This document shows positions 18,018 through 27,054 of a stretch of 64,000 bases of DNA, piece after piece (positions within the stretch are counted from its first letter, which is position 1; each line of letters begins with the position of its first letter). Origin of the DNA: Mycoavidus cysteinexigens_B (GTDB taxonomy: Bacteria; Pseudomonadota; Gammaproteobacteria; Burkholderiales; Burkholderiaceae); the NCBI GenBank assembly GCA_031963465.1, contig JASSUG010000004.1, positions 124,001 through 188,000 of the forward strand, in the 5' to 3' direction. Made by a program: the position numbers and the translations under genes. The notes under the pieces were generated by a model. It worked only from the letters and a program-made list of their open reading frames with translations. It had not been told where the DNA came from and made no database searches.

Positions 18018-19224
18018 GCTGGTTATAACAGGAGTTGGCGTCACGTCAGCGATCGGGCAAACCCGAGAAAATTTTACACGCGCTTTGCTAGGCGCAGAAT
18101 CTTCTTTCGGCGTGATGCAGCGTCCTGGCCGCCAGCGAGATTCGGCCTTCCTGGGAGCCGAAATTGCGTCTTTGCAGATGCCCGCTGAGATTGCGCGCCA
18201 GACGCTTCGACGCGCGTCGTTCTCGACCCAAGTCGCCTTGGCCACTTTGCACGAAGCATGGCATGATGCGCGCCTGAATGAAGTGGATCCGGCCCGCATC
18301 GGCCTCATCGTTGGCGGGTCGAATATCCAACAGCGTGATTTAGTGTTGGCTCACGAGGCCTACGCAACGCGCTCGGAATTCCTCAGTCCGACCTACGGTG
18401 TATCTTTCATGGATACCGATGTATGTGGCTTCTGTACTGAGCAGTTTGGTATCCGTGGGCTTGCCTATACGGTGGGTGGCGCATCGGCGAGCGGCCAGTT
18501 AGCGATCATCCAAGCCATACAGGCAGTGCAAACTGGCCAAGTTGACACGTGTATCGCCTTAGGTGCACTGATGGATCTGTCCTTCTGGGAATGTCAGGGT
18601 TTACGCAATCTTGGCGCGATGGGCTCGGATCGCTATGCGCAAGAGCCTGCACTGGCATGCCGGCCATTTGATCGCAACCGCGATGGTTTTATCTATGGTG
18701 AATGTTGCGGGGTCGTGGTTGTAGAGGCGGCCACAGCGGCCCAGCAGCGTGCGGTCAAACCATACGCCTGGCTGTCGGGCTGGGGGCTCGTAATGGATGC
18801 GCAGCAAAACCCTAATCCGTCGGTTGATGGCGAAGTGAAGGCGATGCAAATGGCGTTGCAGCGCGCCGAATGCACACCTGAACGCATCGATTATATTAAT
18901 CCACATGGCACGGGAGCCCCGCTCGGGGATGAGACTGAACTGCAAGCCATTCATGCCTGCCAACTGTCTCACGCCTATCTCAATACCACTAAATCCATCA
19001 TCGGTCACGGCCTGAGCGCAGCAGGCACCGTCGAGGTGGTTGCAACTTTGCTGCAAATGCAGGCTGGCAGTTTGCATCCGACCAGGAACTTGGATGATCC
19101 GATTGATCCCTCACTGAACTGGGTTGGTCAGCACAGTGTCGCGCACTCTATCGATACCGCGCTCACCCTCAGTATGGGATTTGGTGGTATCAATACCGCC
19201 TTGTGTTTGCGCAGATATGATTAA
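17995..19224 (+). CDS. Decarboxylative ketosynthase-like protein (KS0) of the beta-branching cassette
   Basis: This is a 409-residue free-standing ketosynthase homologue (PksF/CurC class). It decarboxylates malonyl-ACP to acetyl-ACP for the HMG synthase. The nucleophile Cys of condensing KSs is replaced by Ser (TVGGASASGQ in place of the TACSS motif), as in known decarboxylating members. The two active-site His remain (NPHGTGAPLGD and KSIIGHGLSAAG). It starts inside the ACP gene (ATG 17995, 23-base overlap), indicating translational coupling. The relic at 14856-15179 is a truncated paralogue. Confidence 0.92.
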   Translation: MQNSSKLELVITGVGVTSAIGQTRENFTRALLGAESSFGVMQRPGRQRDSAFLGAEIASLQMPAEIARQTLRRASFSTQVALATLHEAWHDARLNEVDPARIGLIVGGSNIQQRDLVLAHEAYATRSEFLSPTYGVSFMDTDVCGFCTEQFGIRGLAYTVGGASASGQLAIIQAIQAVQTGQVDTCIALGALMDLSFWECQGLRNLGAMGSDRYAQEPALACRPFDRNRDGFIYGECCGVVVVEAATAAQQRAVKPYAWLSGWGLVMDAQQNPNPSVDGEVKAMQMALQRAECTPERIDYINPHGTGAPLGDETELQAIHACQLSHAYLNTTKSIIGHGLSAAGTVEVVATLLQMQAGSLHPTRNLDDPIDPSLNWVGQHSVAHSIDTALTLSMGFGGINTALCLRRYD

Positions 19225-19254
19225 TTACATACTCATAACTTGGAGAACGACCCC

Positions 19255-20517
19255 ATGATGTCCGTTGGCATAGAAGCGATGAATGTATTTGGCGGCACGA
19301 CCTACTTAGATGTCAGCCAACTCGCGCACCATCGGAAACTGGACACCGCCCGTTTCCAGAACCTGCTGATGGATCAAAAAGCGCTGGCTCTGCCCTATGA
19401 AGACCCGGTGACGTTCGGCGCGAATGCCGCGAGGCCGATCGTCGATGCGCTGTCCGCAAGTGAGAAAGATCGGATTGAAATGCTGATCACCTGCACCGAG
19501 TCTGGCATCGATTTCGGCAAGTCTCTCAGCACCTATCTTCATCATTACCTTGGACTAAACCGGAACTGCCGTCTGTTTGAAATCAAACAAGCCTGCTATT
19601 CGGGTACTGCCGGCCTGCAAATGGCGGTGAATTTCATTCTGTCGCAAGTCTCGCCTGGTGCCAAAGCGCTGGTGATCGCCACCGACATTGCGCGCCTTAT
19701 GCTCGCCGATGGCGCCGATGAGTTGCAGGCAGAGCTTGCCTTCGCCGAACCAAGCTCTGGTGCTGGCGCGGTGGCTTTTCTGGTCAGCGAGCGGCCGCAG
19801 ATTTTCCAAATCGACGTGGGCGCCAATGGCTATTACGGCTACGAAGTCATGGACACCTGCCGCCCAGCCCCAGATATGGAGGTAGGCGATGCGGATTTGT
19901 CGCTGCTCTCGTATTTGGATTGCTGCGAAAATGCTTTTCTCGAATACAAAAAAAGAGTGCCGGATGCAGATTACGCGCGTTCGTTTCACTATTTATCTTT
20001 TCATACGCCGTTTGGCGGTATGGTCAAAGGCGCTCATCGCACGATGATGCGCAAGATAACGGGCGCCAAACCGGCTGAGATCGAAGCAGACTTTGAGCAA
20101 CGCGTGCTGCCTGGACTGATCTATTGCCGACGGGTCGGCAACATTATGGGCGGTGGTGTCTTATTGGCGCTGGCGAGTACCATCGACCATGGCAATTTTC
20201 AGAACCCCGCGCGGATCGGTTATTTTTCTTACGGTTCGGGTTGCTGTTCTGAATTCTTAAGCGGTATCGTCCGCAAAGAAGGGCAAATCGCACTGCAGCA
20301 ACTCAAGATCGGACAGCAACTCGACCAGCGTTACGCGTTATCGATGGAAGAATACGACTATTTGCTGAGCGGCAATAGCCAGTTTCGGTTTGGTACCCGC
20401 AATATCCGCCTCGATGACGAGATTTTTCCTGGCGCCAAGCTTGCCCAAAGCGGTAAAAAATATCTGAAACTGCGCGAGATTAAAGCATTCCACCGCGTCT
20501 ACGAGTGGGCATCATGA
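19255..20517 (+). CDS. HMG-CoA synthase-like enzyme (HMGS) of the beta-branching cassette
   Basis: This 420-residue HMG synthase homologue (PksG/CurD class) condenses acetyl-ACP with the beta-keto group of an ACP-bound polyketide. The catalytic Cys is in EIKQACYSGTAGL, the Glu in LITCTESGIDFGKS, and the His region in FHTPFGGMVKGAHR. ATG 19255 is chosen because GGAG at 19242-19245 is correctly spaced; a TTG at 19240 overlaps that site. It overlaps ECH1 by ATGA at 20514-20517. The enzyme should recognise the acceptor ACP carrying the +6 Trp; such an ACP, truncated, lies in the large synthase at 9810. Confidence 0.95.
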   Translation: MMSVGIEAMNVFGGTTYLDVSQLAHHRKLDTARFQNLLMDQKALALPYEDPVTFGANAARPIVDALSASEKDRIEMLITCTESGIDFGKSLSTYLHHYLGLNRNCRLFEIKQACYSGTAGLQMAVNFILSQVSPGAKALVIATDIARLMLADGADELQAELAFAEPSSGAGAVAFLVSERPQIFQIDVGANGYYGYEVMDTCRPAPDMEVGDADLSLLSYLDCCENAFLEYKKRVPDADYARSFHYLSFHTPFGGMVKGAHRTMMRKITGAKPAEIEADFEQRVLPGLIYCRRVGNIMGGGVLLALASTIDHGNFQNPARIGYFSYGSGCCSEFLSGIVRKEGQIALQQLKIGQQLDQRYALSMEEYDYLLSGNSQFRFGTRNIRLDDEIFPGAKLAQSGKKYLKLREIKAFHRVYEWAS

Positions 20518-21311
20518 CGCCGACACCCTCCTACCAAACCCTACGTGTGCGTTTTCAGGACCCCGTTTGCTTTTTGCAACTCTACCGTCCCGAGGCACAG
20601 AATACGATCAACGATCAATTGCTCGCTGAATGCTTGGACGTACTCGATCGCTGCGAACAGAGCGCCACCGTACTGGTCATCGAAGGGCTACCGGAAACCT
20701 TCTGTTTCGGCGCTGATTTCACCGCTATACGGGCAGCGCAGACTCAGGGTAATGGCGCCTCAGCAGCGGATTTCGCCAGCGGCGGCCCTGAGCCTCTGTA
20801 TGACCTATGGCAGCGGCTAACAACAGCGCCCTATGTGGTGATTTCTCACGTGCGCGGCAAGGCCAACGCCGGCGGCGTTGGTTTTGTCGCGGCCAGCGAT
20901 ATTGTGATCGCTGATGACAGTGCGGTGTTTAGTTTATCTGAATTGCTGTTCGGCTTAATGCCAGCGTGCGTGTTGCCGTTTTTGAGCCGTCGCGTGGGCT
21001 GGCAGAAAGCCCACTACATGACGTTAATGACCCACCCCATCAGCGTGTCTCAGGCGGTTGCTTGGGGCTTGGTCGATGCGCACGAGGCCAATAGCGATAT
21101 TCTGTTGCGCCGCCACTTGTCGCGCCTTAAACGCTTGAATAAGACTGCGGTGGCCCGCTACAAACGCTTTGCCAGTTCGCTCAGCGGTTCCTTAGTGACA
21201 GATCGGCAGTTAGCGTTGGCCGCGAACAAAGAGGTATTTTCCGACCCGCGCAATATCGAGAATATTGTGCGCTACGTCGAACAAGGAATTTTTCCATGGG
21301 AGTCCTCCTAA
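20514..21311 (+). CDS. Enoyl-CoA hydratase-like dehydratase ECH1 of the beta-branching cassette
   Basis: This 265-residue crotonase-fold protein (PksH/CurE class) dehydrates HMG-ACP to 3-methylglutaconyl-ACP. The first oxyanion-hole region is FCFGADFTAI and the second is KANAGGVGFVAASDIVIADD. The start ATG 20514 overlaps the HMGS stop codon. It is followed after one base by ECH2, giving the canonical ACP-KS-HMGS-ECH1-ECH2 order. Confidence 0.92.
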   Translation: MTPTPSYQTLRVRFQDPVCFLQLYRPEAQNTINDQLLAECLDVLDRCEQSATVLVIEGLPETFCFGADFTAIRAAQTQGNGASAADFASGGPEPLYDLWQRLTTAPYVVISHVRGKANAGGVGFVAASDIVIADDSAVFSLSELLFGLMPACVLPFLSRRVGWQKAHYMTLMTHPISVSQAVAWGLVDAHEANSDILLRRHLSRLKRLNKTAVARYKRFASSLSGSLVTDRQLALAANKEVFSDPRNIENIVRYVEQGIFPWESS

Positions 21312-21312
21312 T

Positions 21313-22062
21313 ATGACTATATCCGTTGTTCATCGCAGCACCGTTGAACCTTCCATTGTGCAAGTTACACTGGAAGATCAGGAGCACAAGAATACGTTTT
21401 CGGACGGCATTGTTAGCGGGCTGGTCGACGTATTTCGTGACATCGGGTCCGATCCGACCTGTAAGATCGTGGTTCTCACCGGATACGACACCTATTTTTG
21501 CTCTGGCGGCACCCAGGAGATGCTCCTGAATTTATCCAGAGGCCAGGGAAAATGCACCGATATACCGATTTACGACATACTCTTGAACTGTGAGATCCCG
21601 GTCATTTCCGCCATGCAAGGACATGGCATTGGCGGTGGTTTCGCGCTTGGTCTATTCGCCGATTTTGTCATTCTCAGCAACGAAAGCGTATATACGGCCA
21701 ATTTCATGAAATACGGTTTCACGCCGGGTTTTGGCTCCACGCTTATCCTGCGAGAAAAACTCGGGCTGCCTTTGGCGCAGGAAATGCTGATGACCGCCAG
21801 AAATTACCGAGGCGCCGAACTCGCCCAGCGAGGCATTCCATTCCCCGTTCTGCCAAGAGCCGAAGTGCTGCCGTATGCCTATGAACTCGCCAGACAGCTC
21901 GCGGAAAAGCCACGCCACTCGCTCGTCATATTAAAGAACCACCTGGTGGCGGATCTTCGACAACGCTTGCCGGCCGTTGCCGAAATGGAAGTGGCGATGC
22001 ACGAAAAGACGTTTTATCACGAGGAAGTAAAAGAACGGATTAAGACGCTCTTTGGAAAGTAG
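21313..22062 (+). CDS. Enoyl-CoA hydratase-like decarboxylase ECH2 of the beta-branching cassette
   Basis: This 249-residue crotonase-fold protein (PksI/CurF class) decarboxylates 3-methylglutaconyl-ACP to the beta-methyl or exomethylene product. Its oxyanion-hole motifs are YFCSGGTQEMLL and QGHGIGGGFALGLFADF, with the NFMKYGFTPGFGST segment typical of this subgroup. ATG 21313 directly follows the ECH1 stop; the longer frame from 21265 lies inside ECH1 and is rejected. It is the last gene of the cassette; a hairpin follows at 22081. Confidence 0.92.
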   Translation: MTISVVHRSTVEPSIVQVTLEDQEHKNTFSDGIVSGLVDVFRDIGSDPTCKIVVLTGYDTYFCSGGTQEMLLNLSRGQGKCTDIPIYDILLNCEIPVISAMQGHGIGGGFALGLFADFVILSNESVYTANFMKYGFTPGFGSTLILREKLGLPLAQEMLMTARNYRGAELAQRGIPFPVLPRAEVLPYAYELARQLAEKPRHSLVILKNHLVADLRQRLPAVAEMEVAMHEKTFYHEEVKERIKTLFGK

Positions 22063-22080
22063 CCTATCCTTGCATTCTTA

Positions 22081-22099
22081 CCGGCCTAAAGAAGGCCGG
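22081..22099. terminator. Hairpin between convergent genes
   Basis: CCGGCCT and AGGCCGG form a perfect 7-bp stem with a five-base loop, between the end of ECH2 (plus) and the end of a glycosyltransferase gene (minus). There is no long T-run on either side, but the position suits a bidirectional terminator. Confidence 0.5.
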
Positions 22100-22131
22100 C
22101 GATGCCTACTGCGCTCAACTCGTATGCATGT

Positions 22132-22965
22132 CTAATTCATTAAGACCTGATCCAACCCGTGTCTAGCCCGTGTGCGTTTGCTCTGCAAGACTTCAAGCAC
22201 GCGTTTATAGTTCAGATTTGCAGTGTCCCGCGGCTGCTCTTGGTGCCATAGATGCAATACTTCAGTGGCATAAAAGCCTTTTTTACGGCGCACACCGGCG
22301 TTGTATAAACGCGCGACAAAGTCGGCGTCCTCATGACCCCAACCGCTAAAATCTTCATCAAAGCCATTGATGGCATGCACATTAACGGCCCATGCCGCAA
22401 GGTTGCAACTTTTAATACCTCGCCATTTGAAGCCATTGACGCGGCGTTGCGCGAAGTCGGGTAACTTTATGAATAAAGGTAAAAGCTTGTTGCTGCGCTG
22501 CGCACAGCGCTGGCGGACCCAAAAACGCAGATTGGCTTGCGTCAGCGATAAGCGTTGCGTCAGCAGGTCTGAGGTGAGCGCTTCGTTCAATAAAATACGG
22601 CTGCCGGTAACTGTCCATCCGGTTTCGGCAAGCGCTCGGTGACGAGCAATAAAATCACCTTGCGGCACGCAATCGCCATCGAGAAAGATTAAGTATTCAC
22701 CGCGGGCCTGGGCAATGCCTTGATTGCGAATGGCCGCGGCTCGAAACCCCTGGTCAGGTTGCCAAACATGACTCACGGCAATATCCGTATGGTTTGCCGC
22801 AGATTGAATCACCGTCCGGGTTGGCTCACCAGAACCATCGTCAGCGACAATCACCTCATAATTCGTGTCAGTTTGGGCCAGGCACTGTGCAAGTACTAAC
22901 GCTAGCGCATCTGGCCGGTTATAGGTTGCAACAATGACCGAGATCAGAAAGTTAGCGCGCGCCAT
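22132..22965 (-). CDS. Glycosyltransferase family 2, lipooligosaccharide type
   Basis: This 277-residue GT-A fold enzyme has ISVIVATYNRPDALALVL at its start, the metal-binding FLDGDCVP near residue 95, and a C-terminal FDEDFSGWGHEDADFVARL like that of galactosyltransferase-type family 2 enzymes. It probably adds a sugar to the lipooligosaccharide core in the cytoplasm. It overlaps the next glycosyltransferase by 14 bases and is last in the waaL-GT-GT unit. The exact sugar cannot be told. Confidence 0.88.
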   Translation of the reverse strand: MARANFLISVIVATYNRPDALALVLAQCLAQTDTNYEVIVADDGSGEPTRTVIQSAANHTDIAVSHVWQPDQGFRAAAIRNQGIAQARGEYLIFLDGDCVPQGDFIARHRALAETGWTVTGSRILLNEALTSDLLTQRLSLTQANLRFWVRQRCAQRSNKLLPLFIKLPDFAQRRVNGFKWRGIKSCNLAAWAVNVHAINGFDEDFSGWGHEDADFVARLYNAGVRRKKGFYATEVLHLWHQEQPRDTANLNYKRVLEVLQSKRTRARHGLDQVLMN

Positions 22966-23728
22966 TTTTACTGTTTTGCCGATGCATGAGCATCAGCTTG
23001 AGATAACGGTAATACGTGCCCTCTGCATTAGCAATGGCCAAGATAAAGCCTTCTTTACCATCCAGAAAGCCCAGTTGAATCAGATAAGTGCGGATGAAGG
23101 CCCATAAACCATGCCCGATGGCTTGACTGAGCGAGGCGCGTTTACCCCGCTCGAAAAGAATTTGCGCTCCGGCGCTTGAATAGGCATTCATTTTATCGAG
23201 TGCTTCTTTTATATCCGGAATTGAAAAGTGAATAATCGGCGAATTAAATTTGCCGAGGGTGCCGTCAAGGATCAAGCTGGGATGAACGGAGACGTCAGTA
23301 AAACGTGCGCTGTCGCGCTTAAATACGCGCTGGATGCGGTCTGGCCACCAGCCCGAATGCTTCATAAAGCGGCCACAAAAGCTTGATCGGCGTGGCGTTG
23401 AAAAACCGACATGCGGGGTACCGTTGGTCAGTATAGAGTCAATTTCTGCGCGCAATTCCGGCGTCGCGCGTTCGTCAGCATCAAGACACAGGACCCAGTC
23501 ACTGCGGGCCTGCGCCAGGGCGCGATTTTTTTGAGGTCCATCGCCGGGCCAATCGGTTTCAAAAACGCGTGCGCCAAGTTCACGGCACAGCTCAGGCGTT
23601 CCATCTGTGCTGCCTGAATCAAACACAATGATTTCGTCAGCCCAATGCCGCACCGACTCGAGGCAGTCGCCAATATCGTGTGCCTCATTCATGGCAACGA
23701 TAATGACACTTAGGGTCGCGCGCTTCAT
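22952..23728 (-). CDS. Glycosyltransferase family 2 (LPS core, WaaE/LgtF-like)
   Basis: This 258-residue family 2 glycosyltransferase has LSVIIVAMNEAHDIGDCLES, DEIIVFDSGSTDGT and the CLDADERATPEL metal site. These match the WaaE/KdtX/LgtF group that adds a beta-linked glucose to core heptose. A C-terminal amphipathic stretch (GHGLWAFIRTYLIQLGFLDGKEG, in pieces) is typical of that group and helps membrane association. It overlaps the ligase gene by 4 bases and the following glycosyltransferase by 14. Confidence 0.88.
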   Translation of the reverse strand: MKRATLSVIIVAMNEAHDIGDCLESVRHWADEIIVFDSGSTDGTPELCRELGARVFETDWPGDGPQKNRALAQARSDWVLCLDADERATPELRAEIDSILTNGTPHVGFSTPRRSSFCGRFMKHSGWWPDRIQRVFKRDSARFTDVSVHPSLILDGTLGKFNSPIIHFSIPDIKEALDKMNAYSSAGAQILFERGKRASLSQAIGHGLWAFIRTYLIQLGFLDGKEGFILAIANAEGTYYRYLKLMLMHRQNSKNGAR

Positions 23729-24987
23729 AAGTTGACGATAGTGCGTGTGTTGGGCCGATGAGCGCAGCCAATCAGTATTCCAGTTAAGAGAACAAACATA
23801 CAGCCTTCTGAAATATCAAGTAATAAAGAATTCACTAAGCACCCCATGGTAAAGGTGAATAGCCAACTGCTGAGCAGTTGGCGGCTTGGCATAGGAAGAC
23901 GGGCTGCCGCCCGTGCAATTTGCGCCAGCAAATACATAAAAAGCCCTAAACCCACTAGGCCCAACTCGACCGCAAACAACAGATATTGATTGTGCGGATT
24001 AGCCGTCACAGCGCCTCGAGCGCCGCTATAGCCATCGGTCAATTGCTTGAATGCTTCATGCACCCCCATGGCACCGTAGCCAAAAAACGGACGCTGGGTC
24101 AGCAACTCGATGCTTTTACGGTACCACTCAAGGCGCAAGCCGGTTGCATTAGGCTGGTTGAGTTGCTGGTAGGCACTGATTTCAGGGCCGGTATGCGCGA
24201 GTCGAGTACTCTTAAAATACAGCGAAGCGCTTGCCGCCGCGATTAAAAGAGCCAGAAACACAGCTTGAGCCGCGGCCCGGCGACGATCATGGCGGAAGTT
24301 GAGCCGTCTCAATTTACGCACGATGTGGTAAATGGCCAGCATGATAATCACCACTTGGCCGGTGCGGCCTTGCAACATGACTAACACGTTAACTAGCGCG
24401 AGTAGCGAGAGTAAATAATAGAATCCTTTGGCGCGTGCAGACGATGCCGTTTCAGCTAGGTCCAACGCTAAGCTAAAAAGCAGCGCTGAAAAAAGCCCTG
24501 CCGTAATATGATTTTTAAAGACCCACGCATGGGTAATCGGATTATTCGCATTATAGAGTGGGCCAATGGCGGTCAGTCCAAGATAGTTGCTGGTAGAGAG
24601 CAGTAAAACAAAACTCAGACTGATACATAAACCAAGCCGCGCGACATTGGCCAGCGGCCGGTCTTGAAAGGCCGCAATCAAGAGTGGAATAAACAGCAGT
24701 TTGCGGTATTTCATTAACCAATTTATGCTTTCGTCGAATGGCACAGCGCTGTATAGCACACTGCTGATGAGTGCGAATATAAGCGCAAACGTAGCGATAC
24801 TCACGGGATGAGAAAAGGCGTTGCGCCAATTACGCCATAACTCTGGTGCCAGCAACACCACGATCGCAAAAAGGCTCAGGGCGATATTGGTCAATGCAGT
24901 CGAAATAGGTACGCACCATAACGCAATCAGCGCAAACGACTGCGCTGCCGCTAGTGGATATGAAACAGAAAGCTTGACGCCAGGCAT
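23725..24987 (-). CDS. waaL: O-antigen ligase family membrane protein
   Basis: This 420-residue polytopic membrane protein with about 11-12 hydrophobic segments has the O-antigen ligase (Wzy_C) periplasmic region GYGAMGVHEAF and a later NPHNQYLLFAVELGLVGL, the conserved His-containing motif of the family. WaaL transfers undecaprenyl-linked glycan to the lipid A core on the periplasmic side. ATG 24987 is the start supported by the first helix; a longer frame to 25071 would run into the divergent msbA promoter and start. Gene symbol by family and context; a related polymerase is possible. Confidence 0.75.
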   Translation of the reverse strand: MPGVKLSVSYPLAAAQSFALIALWCVPISTALTNIALSLFAIVVLLAPELWRNWRNAFSHPVSIATFALIFALISSVLYSAVPFDESINWLMKYRKLLFIPLLIAAFQDRPLANVARLGLCISLSFVLLLSTSNYLGLTAIGPLYNANNPITHAWVFKNHITAGLFSALLFSLALDLAETASSARAKGFYYLLSLLALVNVLVMLQGRTGQVVIIMLAIYHIVRKLRRLNFRHDRRRAAAQAVFLALLIAAASASLYFKSTRLAHTGPEISAYQQLNQPNATGLRLEWYRKSIELLTQRPFFGYGAMGVHEAFKQLTDGYSGARGAVTANPHNQYLLFAVELGLVGLGLFMYLLAQIARAAARLPMPSRQLLSSWLFTFTMGCLVNSLLLDISEGCMFVLLTGILIGCAHRPNTRTIVNL

Positions 24988-25042
24988 AATAGAGGTATTC
25001 CGTTTTGAGCTTAACCGAAAATTATAGCGTATCTCATCCTTT

Positions 25043-26797
25043 ATGAACCAACCTTCCACTGTTACTGTCATCCTAACGCGTATTTGGAGTTATCTGAAAG
25101 CGCATCGCTGGATCATGTTGTTGGCCATCATTTCAATGGCGATTGTGGCAGCCAGCGAGGCGGGCATTCCCGCTTTGCTTAAACCTTTATTGGATAAAGG
25201 CTTTGGCGCTAAAGAGCAAGCCTCGCGGATGAAATGGCTGGTGCCGCTAGCCGTCATTGGTTTGGCTTTAGTGCGCGGCGCGGCGCAATATGCCTCGAAT
25301 TATCTGCTGTCGTGGGTCTCTAATCGCGTGTTGCTCGGTTTGCGTTTACATATGTTTCAGCGCATGTTGCATGCGAGTGCGTTTTTTTTCCAGCGCGAGA
25401 CCGCCAGTACCATCATTAATGCGGTGGTTTTTGAAGTGAACCAAGTGCTTAATATACTGACAGGTGTATTAATTACATTGGTGCGAGATTCATTAGCGGT
25501 GCTTTTTCTGCTGGCCTATCTATTTTATTTAAATTGGCAACTGACCTTAATTGTGGCGGTGATTCTACCCATCATCGGCTGGCTCGTCGGCAAAATTAAT
25601 GTGCGCTTACGGCGCTTAAACCGCGAGCATCAAAAACTAACCAATGAGCTTTCTTATATTGTTGAAGAAACCGTAGGGGGCTATAAAGTTGTCAAAGTTC
25701 ATCATGGCGAGCCTTACGAAATGAAGCGTTTTGCGGCGATGAGCACGCGCCTGCGCGGTTATGCAATGCGCATGACCGTTTCTGGTGCGCTCGCGCAACC
25801 GCTGACGCAGTTTCTAGCTTCAATCGCCTTGGCCATTGTGTTGGCGATTGCAGTGATGCAGTCGACCACTGATCAAACTACGATCGGCGGATTTGTGGCG
25901 TTTGTGACGGCCATGCTGTTGATTATTTCACCCCTCAAACATTTGATTGATATTAACCAGCCATTGCAACGGGGAGTGACTGCAGCGGAGTTGATTTTTG
26001 GGCTGATTGACGAACCTGCTGAACCCTCGGGAGGCGGGCGCGCTTTGCTGCGCGCGCAGGGTAAGGTTGAATTCCAACAAGTATGCTTTAGTTATGGGCA
26101 AGCCAATGCGCCTACGTTGCGCAACCTTTCATTTACGGTGGCACCTGGCGAAGTGTGCGCCTTCGTGGGTCAATCGGGGAGTGGCAAAACTACCCTGATC
26201 AACCTGCTGCCAAGGTTTTTCGATCCTAGTACTGGCCAGATTTTAATCGACGATGTGCCGCTGACTGAGTATCGCCTAACCGATGTGCGCAGTCAGCTTG
26301 CCTTTGTCAGTCAAGAGGTGGTGCTGTTTAACGACTCGATCGCGGCCAATGTTGCCTATGGGCAAACGATTGATCGCGTGCGCGTTCAGCACGCACTGGC
26401 GGCAGCTCATTTAACTGAGCTCATAGCGGAATTGCCTGATGGCATGGATACCGCAATTGGCGGCAATGGCATGCGGCTATCGGGCGGGCAGCGCCAACGG
26501 CTAGCGATTGCACGGGCAATTTATAAAGATGCGCCAATTCTCATTCTTGACGAAGCGACCTCGGCCTTGGATGCCGAGTCCGAGCGTCATGTCCAAGCCG
26601 CTTTAGAAGTCTTGATGCGAGGCCGTACAACGCTGGTGATTGCACATCGACTGGCGACGATCGAACGGGCGACTCGGATTCTCGTGCTTGAAGCCGGCCA
26701 GATTGTCGAGCAGGGTCGTCATGCCGAACTGTTGCAGCAAAATGGGCGATATGCGCAGCTTTATCATTTGCAGCATCAATCGCAGCACATAGCTTAA
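25043..26797 (+). CDS. msbA: Lipid A export ABC transporter, ATP-binding/permease
   Basis: This 584-residue half-transporter has six transmembrane helices in the first ~310 residues. The ATPase domain follows with Walker A GQSGSGKTT, signature LSGGQRQR, Walker B ILILDEATSALDAES and H-loop IAHRLATI. MsbA flips lipid A-core across the inner membrane. It is divergent from waaL, with 55 bases between starts, so both promoters lie in that gap. The neighbouring core glycosyltransferases support the lipid A role over a drug-efflux role. Confidence 0.95.
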   Translation: MNQPSTVTVILTRIWSYLKAHRWIMLLAIISMAIVAASEAGIPALLKPLLDKGFGAKEQASRMKWLVPLAVIGLALVRGAAQYASNYLLSWVSNRVLLGLRLHMFQRMLHASAFFFQRETASTIINAVVFEVNQVLNILTGVLITLVRDSLAVLFLLAYLFYLNWQLTLIVAVILPIIGWLVGKINVRLRRLNREHQKLTNELSYIVEETVGGYKVVKVHHGEPYEMKRFAAMSTRLRGYAMRMTVSGALAQPLTQFLASIALAIVLAIAVMQSTTDQTTIGGFVAFVTAMLLIISPLKHLIDINQPLQRGVTAAELIFGLIDEPAEPSGGGRALLRAQGKVEFQQVCFSYGQANAPTLRNLSFTVAPGEVCAFVGQSGSGKTTLINLLPRFFDPSTGQILIDDVPLTEYRLTDVRSQLAFVSQEVVLFNDSIAANVAYGQTIDRVRVQHALAAAHLTELIAELPDGMDTAIGGNGMRLSGGQRQRLAIARAIYKDAPILILDEATSALDAESERHVQAALEVLMRGRTTLVIAHRLATIERATRILVLEAGQIVEQGRHAELLQQNGRYAQLYHLQHQSQHIA

Positions 26798-27054
26798 AGG
26801 CGGCACGCTCCCTGCGAGTGCCGTGGGGACGCGGTCACCGGATCGTTGGCGCTGTAATAGGTGCGGACGAGCACTGCTGCTTTTGATCAAACTTCTATTA
26901 TCACTTTTTTAAGAGACTCTGATTTACAACCGTCTCAGGTTCACTCATTGTTGCCATAGCCAGGCATAATCTGGCAATAAATAACCCATTTTGGAACGCT
27001 GGATAAATTCCGCCGTTCACGTTTACTAGATCAAAGGCAGCACCTAACCTAAAG
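26798..27054. other. Intergenic region with hairpin after msbA
   Basis: CGGCAC at 26801-26806 pairs with GTGCCG at 26818-26823, giving a stem-loop just after the msbA stop but with no T-run. The rest is AT-rich and holds nothing else recognisable; a promoter for the WD40 gene at 27055 is expected here. Confidence 0.45.
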
